From: Cyclobacteriaceae bacterium
Lineage (GTDB): Bacteria; Bacteroidota; Bacteroidia; Cytophagales; Cyclobacteriaceae
Assembly (NCBI GenBank): GCA_947458795.1
Contig: CANHCD010000037.1
Coordinates: 1 to 12,210, forward strand
DNA length: 12,210 nt
Reading direction: 5' to 3'
The notes below the pieces were generated by a model that was not told where the DNA came from, did no database searches, and was given only the letters and a program-made list of their open reading frames with translations. Each line of letters opens with the position of its first letter. Position 1 is the stretch's first letter. This document shows, piece after piece, positions 7,420 to 12,210 of this stretch. Position numbers and translations under genes: made by a program.

Positions 7420-8277
7420 TTATAAAAATGCCATACTCAAGGTTCCTACAAGCATGATGGCTTTGGCAAAGGCACTCAGCTGCGTAAACTGTTCCCTGCG
7501 GTCTGCACGGTAGATTCCCCACATAAACCAGCAGAAAATAAGTCCCAAACTCCCAAAATAGTAATACAGGTGTGCATGATTGAGTTGGAAGGAAACCGTA
7601 AGGATAGCACCGACAAAGGTGATGGCAATGGAGTAGATTACTTGTTTGGTTTTACGAAAACCAAGTACAATAGGCAGGGTTTTGGAGCCATGCAATTGAT
7701 CTCCATGCCGATCCTCCAAGTCCTTGAGCAGCTCTCGGATCAGGTTCAGGAAAAATGCAAATAGGGCATAGGTAAATACGAACAGTTCATTTTTCTGGTA
7801 ATAATAGCCCACCAAGTAAATAGAAAGCCCTGTCAAAAAAGCCACTGCAACATTTCCGATAAAAGGTTTCCGCTTGAGTCGATTGCAATACCACCAAAGG
7901 AGTACCCCAGCAAAAAATATTACCGCAGCGATGCGAGGGGCTACTGCCCATCCCAATCCTACCGCAATGAAGTTAAAAAGACTGTGGAGGACTAAAATGA
8001 CTCTTCGCTTGATGCCTTTCCCAACCACTACGGTATTGGGGCGATTGATGTAGTCGATTTTGACATCATAGTAGTCGTTGATCATGTAGCCCGCTGCTGT
8101 CACCAGTACCGTGGCCATCAGCAGAAGGTAAAGTCTGTAATCCTGTAAAACTGGAAGACCTTCGGCGTTCGTTTTAATCAGGAAATGAGCAGTCATGCCC
8201 TGCGTAAAAGCAATTAGCAGCAGATTAATGGGTCTGCTAATTCTAAAAAGGCCACGAAGTGATAAGGTTTTTTCCAT
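7420..8277 (-). CDS. UbiA-family prenyltransferase (geranylgeranylglycerol-phosphate transferase-like)
   Basis: This is a 285-residue integral membrane protein with about eight or nine hydrophobic segments, usual for UbiA enzymes. The first Asp-rich motif NDYYDVKID (N67-D75) and second motif KDLEDRHGD (D186, D189, D193) are intact. They bind the Mg-diphosphate of the prenyl donor. Basic residues follow (RRV; NRLKRKPF), as in the family's cytosolic loops. Bacteroidota members of this type are usually annotated as (di)geranylgeranylglyceryl-phosphate synthases. Other acceptors (quinone, heme O or pigment precursors) cannot be excluded without phylogeny. The gene is minus-strand, alone, and divergent from the oxidoreductase across a 141-base gap (8278-8418) that must hold both promoters, none of which I could identify with confidence. 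Confidence 0.88.
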   Translation of the reverse strand: MEKTLSLRGLFRISRPINLLLIAFTQGMTAHFLIKTNAEGLPVLQDYRLYLLLMATVLVTAAGYMINDYYDVKIDYINRPNTVVVGKGIKRRVILVLHSLFNFIAVGLGWAVAPRIAAVIFFAGVLLWWYCNRLKRKPFIGNVAVAFLTGLSIYLVGYYYQKNELFVFTYALFAFFLNLIRELLKDLEDRHGDQLHGSKTLPIVLGFRKTKQVIYSIAITFVGAILTVSFQLNHAHLYYYFGSLGLIFCWFMWGIYRADRREQFTQLSAFAKAIMLVGTLSMAFL

Positions 8278-8418
8278 CTGCTTGATTGCATGTTAAAAAT
8301 AAGAGAATTGTGGGATGAATCGTTGTTTATTTTAAGGTCTTCCCTCCAAAATTTCAGTTCATTATTTAGATGGGAAAGTTTAATTTTCCTTATCTTAATT
8401 TTTAAGATCCAATGACCC

Positions 8419-9789
8419 ATGAATAACTCGTCCAATTCTTCTAGAAGAAACTTTATCAAACGCTCCGGCACTGCACTTGCAGGGTCTTTTTTGATTCATC
8501 CCCTTGCGCAAGCGCTCAACTTATTTCCTGGCATTGACCGGAAAATGAAAATTGTGCTTGTGGGGACGGGTGTACGAGGGCTCAGCATGTGGGGACGGGA
8601 TGTGGTGCAGGCCTACAGCGAACGCGTGGAGTTTGTCGGCTTATCGGATAAGAACGAAGGGCGAATGCGCCTCGGGAAGGAGTACTTGCAAGTGAGTTGT
8701 CCCCTGTTCCTGGATTTTGATCAAAAGCTCCGTGAAACTACTCCAGATGTGGTGATCGTGACGACCATGGATAGCACCCACCACGAGTTCATCATCAAAG
8801 GATTGAAGGCGGGCATGCATGTGATCACGGAAAAGCCGATGACCACGGATGAAAAGAAGGTGCAGGCGATTTTGGATGCGGAAAAAGCGTCTGGGAAGCA
8901 GGTGCTGGTCACCTTCAATTACCGCTACTCCCCGCATCGGCAGAAGCTCTACGAACTCTTGCAGGAGGGAGCTATTGGGAAGGTGACCTCGGTCGATTTT
9001 CATTGGTACTTGGATACCTCCCATGGGGCAGACTATTTCCGTCGATGGCATGGGATTCAGGCCCACAGTGGCAGCTTGCTGGTGCATAAAGCTTCGCATC
9101 ATTTTGACCTGCTGAATTGGTGGCTTAATTCGGACCCAGAGGAGGTATTTGCTTATGGATCCCTTGAATTTTATGGAAAAAATGGGCCCTTCCGTTCCAA
9201 AACCTGTAGAGGATGCCCGCACGCAGCTTCTTGTGATTTTTACTGGGACATCACCAAAAATAAGTACCTCCATCAGCTCTATGTGGACAATGAAAAATAC
9301 GATGGCTACCACCGAGATGGATGTGTCTTCCGTGAAGAAATCGACAGCTACGACAAGATGGCCGTACAAATCAAATACAAAAACAAGGTGCAGGTGAGCT
9401 ACTCACTGACGACCTATTCCCCTTACGAGGGCTACCGAATTGCCTTTAACGGAACCGAGGGGAGACTCGAGGCATGGATCAAGGAAAGTCAGCCTTGGGA
9501 AGAGAAAAACGAGGATGAATTGGTTTTGGTGAAGAATTTTGGGGAGCGAACAATCATTCCAGTTCCCCATGGAGCTGGAGGTCATGGAGGCGGAGATACC
9601 CGATTGAAGAACAAGATTTTTCTGGACCCCAATCAAGCGGATCCCTGGAGGCAATCGGCCGGCAGTCGGGATGGGGCCATGTCCTGTTTGATTGGGATTG
9701 CGGCCAGAAACTCCATCGAACAAGGAAAACCCATCCGCATCCAAGACCTGACTAGCATTCCCTTACAGGCAACCGGGAGAGGGGCTTGA
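8419..9789 (+). CDS. Tat-exported Gfo/Idh/MocA-family oxidoreductase
   Basis: This 456-residue protein begins with a twin-arginine signal (SRRNFIKRS, residues 8-16, then a hydrophobic stretch), so it should be exported folded with its cofactor bound. The Rossmann fold starts at MKIVLVGTGVRG (G49-G54), and EKP (138-140) carries the conserved lysine of the family. The C-terminal domain has K224-x-x-x-HHFD, the usual catalytic-side motif. An inserted cysteine cluster, C263-x2-C266-x5-C272 with C302 further on, may bind metal. The family oxidises or reduces sugars and inositols with NAD(P). The present substrate is unknown. GH109 glycosidases share the fold and Tat signal, but the EKP motif favours a true oxidoreductase. 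A strong terminator follows, so it is monocistronic. Confidence 0.92.
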   Translation: MNNSSNSSRRNFIKRSGTALAGSFLIHPLAQALNLFPGIDRKMKIVLVGTGVRGLSMWGRDVVQAYSERVEFVGLSDKNEGRMRLGKEYLQVSCPLFLDFDQKLRETTPDVVIVTTMDSTHHEFIIKGLKAGMHVITEKPMTTDEKKVQAILDAEKASGKQVLVTFNYRYSPHRQKLYELLQEGAIGKVTSVDFHWYLDTSHGADYFRRWHGIQAHSGSLLVHKASHHFDLLNWWLNSDPEEVFAYGSLEFYGKNGPFRSKTCRGCPHAASCDFYWDITKNKYLHQLYVDNEKYDGYHRDGCVFREEIDSYDKMAVQIKYKNKVQVSYSLTTYSPYEGYRIAFNGTEGRLEAWIKESQPWEEKNEDELVLVKNFGERTIIPVPHGAGGHGGGDTRLKNKIFLDPNQADPWRQSAGSRDGAMSCLIGIAARNSIEQGKPIRIQDLTSIPLQATGRGA

Positions 9790-9802
9790 CCCTTCAACTA
9801 AT

Positions 9803-9842
9803 AAAAGGTCCCAGTGATTTTGATTCACTGGGACCTTTTTTT
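9803..9842. terminator. Strong bidirectional Rho-independent terminator
   Basis: A perfect 11-bp stem, GGTCCCAGTGA / TCACTGGGACC with loop TTTTGAT, is followed by seven T residues on the + strand. It starts shortly after the oxidoreductase stop codon. An AAAA run on the other side gives TTTT on the minus strand, so it can also end the convergent ROK gene that stops at 9865. Confidence 0.92.
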
Positions 9843-9864
9843 GAAAACTGAAAGTATCATTTAT

Positions 9865-10731
9865 TTAGTGCGACTGGGTAGCAGGTTCTTCTTGCAAGTT
9901 CACCAAGGCTACTGCTCCATGAATGGCTGTTTCATCTAGATCAGAAACGAGCACCTGAAGTTTGGCCAAGACAGATGTATAGGGGAAAGTCTGCAAGGTG
10001 GCTCGCATGGACTTTTCAAACAAAGGGTAGGTCTTCCGGATGGAACCACCCAAGACGATCGCTTCGGGAGCAAGGGAAAAAAGAATCACCTTAAGTAGTT
10101 CACCCACATGCCGTCCAAATTCATCAAAGGCCTGCAAGGCGATCGGATCTCCTTCTTGCGCAAGTTTGGCCAGGGCCTTAGGTTTACTCTGGTACACACG
10201 GTTGAAAAATTTGCCGCTGCAGTAATCCTCAAAGGTCATATCCAAGTAGGTTGCGCCACACCATTCTCCAGCAGCAGAATTGAGGCCAGAATAGAGCTTC
10301 CCATGGATCACTATTCCACCACCCACACCGGTGCCTAAGGTGATGCCAACTAGGTGCTGGAATCCTTTGCCTACTCCAAACTGGTGCACTCCAAGTGCAA
10401 AGCAGTTTGCATCGTTATTTATAAATACGGGTTTCCCGAATCGGCCAAAAAGAAATTTCCGCAGCTCCACATGCTGGAAGGATGGGATATTGGCCAAGCC
10501 CAAGACAACTCCTTCAATAGGATCTACGAGTCCTGGAATACCAATCCCAATCCCCTCAAAGGAGTAGTGGAGGTACGATTCAATAAAGGTGGCAAGGCTT
10601 TCCAAAATCACCTCTTGACTTTCTAAGGCAGGTGTGGGGATACTTCGGATGTCTTGTAGCTGGCCTGACACCAGCACGCCAGCTTTGATGCTGGTGCCGC
10701 CAATGTCGATGCCTAGAATAATGTGTTCCAT
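9865..10731 (-). CDS. ROK-family sugar kinase lacking the usual zinc-binding motif
   Basis: This 288-residue protein has the full ATPase core of the ROK family. The phosphate-1 motif is DIGGTSIKAGV (D9-G12-T13). The catalytic region is NNDANCFALG (D107, the general base). The phosphate-2 motif is GTGVGGGIV (133-141), and the adenosine motif is VLGGSI. It should phosphorylate a hexose or amino sugar with ATP. The CxCGxxGC zinc finger of typical ROK glucokinases is absent: after AGE (153-155) the sequence goes straight to WCGATYLD and EDYCSGKFF, leaving only C158 and C171. It lies 87 bases downstream of a PIG-L/NagB-like gene on the same strand, so an amino-sugar role is plausible. Glucokinase, fructokinase or GlcNAc kinase cannot be separated from the sequence alone. 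Confidence 0.9.
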   Translation of the reverse strand: MEHIILGIDIGGTSIKAGVLVSGQLQDIRSIPTPALESQEVILESLATFIESYLHYSFEGIGIGIPGLVDPIEGVVLGLANIPSFQHVELRKFLFGRFGKPVFINNDANCFALGVHQFGVGKGFQHLVGITLGTGVGGGIVIHGKLYSGLNSAAGEWCGATYLDMTFEDYCSGKFFNRVYQSKPKALAKLAQEGDPIALQAFDEFGRHVGELLKVILFSLAPEAIVLGGSIRKTYPLFEKSMRATLQTFPYTSVLAKLQVLVSDLDETAIHGAVALVNLQEEPATQSH

Positions 10732-10761
10732 TCGAAAAAAGGAATAATGGGGGTTTAAATA

Positions 10762-10790
10762 CCTGGTTTTCAGAATAGTTGAAAATCAGG
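10762..10790. other. Inverted repeat between the PIG-L-like and ROK genes
   Basis: CCTGGTTTTCA (10762-10772) and TGAAAATCAGG (10780-10790) pair over 11 positions with a 7-base loop and one imperfect position. It sits in the 87-base gap between two co-directional genes and lacks a T-run on either strand. It could be an operator, an mRNA-processing hairpin or an attenuating stem that lowers kinase expression relative to the upstream gene. Confidence 0.45.
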
Positions 10791-10818
10791 ATTAATGAAA
10801 TTTAGAGTAATGGGTTTT

Positions 10819-12210
10819 TTAAAGCAGGCCTTCGATGGATTTTTCGAGTTCTCGGGCGGTGGCCAAAAATTCATCCACATTCATATCGCGGAAGAAAATC
10901 AGTCCATGGCTTGCTCTGACCTTGGCATGCTCGTGCTGGTAAAAGTAATTTTTGCCGAGTAGCAATTGGATGTCATTGAGTTGACCTACCCAGGTGCGCT
11001 TGGCAACTGTGCTAAACTTTCCATTGTGTGCATAGCTCGGGAAGGAGGCTTTGACCTGGCTGAGGTAGCAGTTGGCAAAAGAGTCTTCCATGACGGCCAT
11101 GTCACCTAAGGAAACAGGTACGATGACGTTGGCTTCATGAGGTTCAAACTTGAACCACACATTTCGGTAGCCGATGATGCGCAACTTGCTAGTATCGTGC
11201 TGCTCAGACCATTTTTTTACTGCCGCGGCGGTAGCTTGCAGTACTTTGTAGTGCGTATCAGGTCCAGATCCTTCGGGATCAAGCGTAAGACTCAATTTGG
11301 TCGGTTTGATTTTCTGAAGAAGGTCCACGATTGGATCCACATCGCGAGTTTTGTCGGGTTGCTCCGTAAAAATATCACCGGTATAGAATCCAAGGCGGAG
11401 GTGGTGCACATTTTTCACTTGCACCCCAAAGTGGGCCCAAACCAGCTCTTCCTCAAACTCCCGGATCATTCCTTTTAGCTTCTGGATCTTGGGCGGATTT
11501 TTTTCGCCGTCGTAGGACTTCTTAAGGATTTGGATGACCTCATTGATGGTTTCCCGCAGCTGTTCCTTGTCCTTGATCTCCCAGACGATGCAGAGCGCAC
11601 GGACCACGCGATGGCAAAGTCCTCGTGAGCGGGCAGCTGCATTTTCGGAGGCTACATTGGTGAGGAAGTGGTAGACGTCCTTGTCTGTTTTGAGGCGATA
11701 GCCCACTTCAAAGAAGTCCTCGTAATTCGTCATTTGGATCTTCCCATCTTCCAATAATTTTTTGGTATGGAGCAGGGTGTCAATCACAAATTTGTTGGTC
11801 ACTGCCGTAAATCCCGAGGTAAGCACTGAGAAGTGAGCCTCGTTGCTTGGGTCATGAAGCTGGTTGGTGATGTGCGGTAAGATCCCCAAAGAAATATCGT
11901 CGTGATGCGGTCCGGTGTGGAGGAGCACTTCATTTTGCTCCTGCTCCAGGCCTTTGGATATTTTGGCAGAGATGCTTTGAATCACCTGGTTGACGGTATC
12001 CTCGGAGAGGCCGGGGATTTGCTTGCAGTAGGGATCTGCCTTTAAATCTTCCAACTTGAGTCGGTGTCCGTAGGTATTCTTTTTCTTACAGAGTTCAATG
12101 ACTGCGCGCTCCGTTTTTTCAAAAGTCCAGGAGCCAGTTGAATAATAGGCATCAATGGAGTCCGTGAGTTTGACGGCTGCGCCTCGGGTCAGGTAAAATC
12201 TACCTTGAAC
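10819..12210 (-). CDS. PIG-L-like C-terminal part of a NagB-type fusion protein (5' end outside window)
   Basis: The reading frame runs open to the right edge, so the N-terminus is missing; 463 residues are visible. The in-frame TTG at 12054 is an internal leucine, not a start, because coding sequence (RFYLTRGAAVKLTDS, then TERAVIELCKKK) continues upstream. The visible part resembles the PIG-L deacetylase-like half of the Bacteroidota glucosamine-6-phosphate deaminase-like fusion proteins. PHHDD (11896-11910) stands where HPDD is usual, keeping the first His and last Asp of the zinc site. A later GPDTHYKVLQA may supply the third ligand, and the GFYTG and IKPTKLSL stretches also align by eye. 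A helical insert of about 90 residues is present (VYHFLTNVA to FEEEL). The NagB half is presumed upstream. The ROK kinase follows, suggesting amino-sugar metabolism. The exact reaction is uncertain. Confidence 0.75.
   Translation of the reverse strand, partial: VQGRFYLTRGAAVKLTDSIDAYYSTGSWTFEKTERAVIELCKKKNTYGHRLKLEDLKADPYCKQIPGLSEDTVNQVIQSISAKISKGLEQEQNEVLLHTGPHHDDISLGILPHITNQLHDPSNEAHFSVLTSGFTAVTNKFVIDTLLHTKKLLEDGKIQMTNYEDFFEVGYRLKTDKDVYHFLTNVASENAAARSRGLCHRVVRALCIVWEIKDKEQLRETINEVIQILKKSYDGEKNPPKIQKLKGMIREFEEELVWAHFGVQVKNVHHLRLGFYTGDIFTEQPDKTRDVDPIVDLLQKIKPTKLSLTLDPEGSGPDTHYKVLQATAAAVKKWSEQHDTSKLRIIGYRNVWFKFEPHEANVIVPVSLGDMAVMEDSFANCYLSQVKASFPSYAHNGKFSTVAKRTWVGQLNDIQLLLGKNYFYQHEHAKVRASHGLIFFRDMNVDEFLATARELEKSIEGLL

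Noticed and set aside
8214..8471. An 85-codon minus-strand frame spanning the UbiA/oxidoreductase gap
   Set aside because: It overlaps the starts of both divergent genes and has no recognisable features.
8641..9369. A 242-codon open frame antisense to the oxidoreductase gene
   Set aside because: It lies wholly inside a well-supported gene, shows no recognisable domain and no signal of its own; it is a by-product of codon composition.
8419..9789. GH109-type glycosidase instead of oxidoreductase
   Set aside because: The Tat signal and fold fit both, but the conserved EKP lysine motif and K-x3-HHFD pattern are those of true Gfo/Idh/MocA oxidoreductases.
12052..12054. TTG as the start codon of the PIG-L-like gene
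   Set aside because: The same frame stays open for 52 more codons to the window edge with protein-like sequence, so the TTG is an internal leucine.

Overview
The window looks like chromosomal DNA from a member of the Bacteroidota, probably a Cytophagales/Cyclobacteriaceae-like (Algoriphagus-type) bacterium. The reasons are a type IX secretion (T9SS) C-terminal sorting domain on a giant secreted protein, several lipoproteins with acidic residues right after the lipid-modified cysteine, no encoded CCA on the tRNA, and a PIG-L-type protein resembling the C-terminal half of Bacteroidota NagB-like fusions. The genus is inference; no marker gene is present.

Layout. (1) At 5-92 lies tRNA-Ser(GGA) on the + strand with its own terminator. 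(2) From 322 to 6592 a minus-strand cell-surface block reads right to left: a 1282-residue T9SS cargo protein (TSP3 motif, seven FG-GAP/VCBS calcium-type loops, six HYR/Ig-like repeats, sorting tail); a 149-residue lipoprotein only 3 bases behind it; and a 624-residue lipoprotein with three InlB-B-like repeats and six more FG-GAP loops. (3) At 6794-7219 is a small lipoprotein rhodanese with its own terminator. (4) An intergenic patch (7290-7412) rich in palindromes and a GTGGAC...ACCGTT direct repeat precedes a UbiA-family prenyltransferase (7420-8277). (5) Divergent from it, on the + strand, is a Tat-exported Gfo/Idh/MocA oxidoreductase (8419-9789) closed by a strong, probably bidirectional terminator. 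(6) Minus-strand again: a PIG-L-like/NagB-fusion protein that runs off the right edge, followed by a ROK-family sugar kinase, plausibly one amino-sugar/hexose operon.

How they fit. The 322-6592 block reads as one surface module: a secreted repeat protein plus two outer-membrane lipoproteins that could anchor or partner it. The right end (oxidoreductase, ROK kinase, NagB/PIG-L-like protein) suggests sugar and amino-sugar metabolism. The rhodanese and UbiA genes look like independent housekeeping genes. No CRISPR, IS element, phage or defence genes were seen. The most unusual structure is the compositional and repeat mosaic of the two FG-GAP proteins: in both, the FG-GAP part is markedly more AT-rich than the attached repeat domains. 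In the large one, four near-identical 243-bp units end in a unit whose second cysteine has become arginine.
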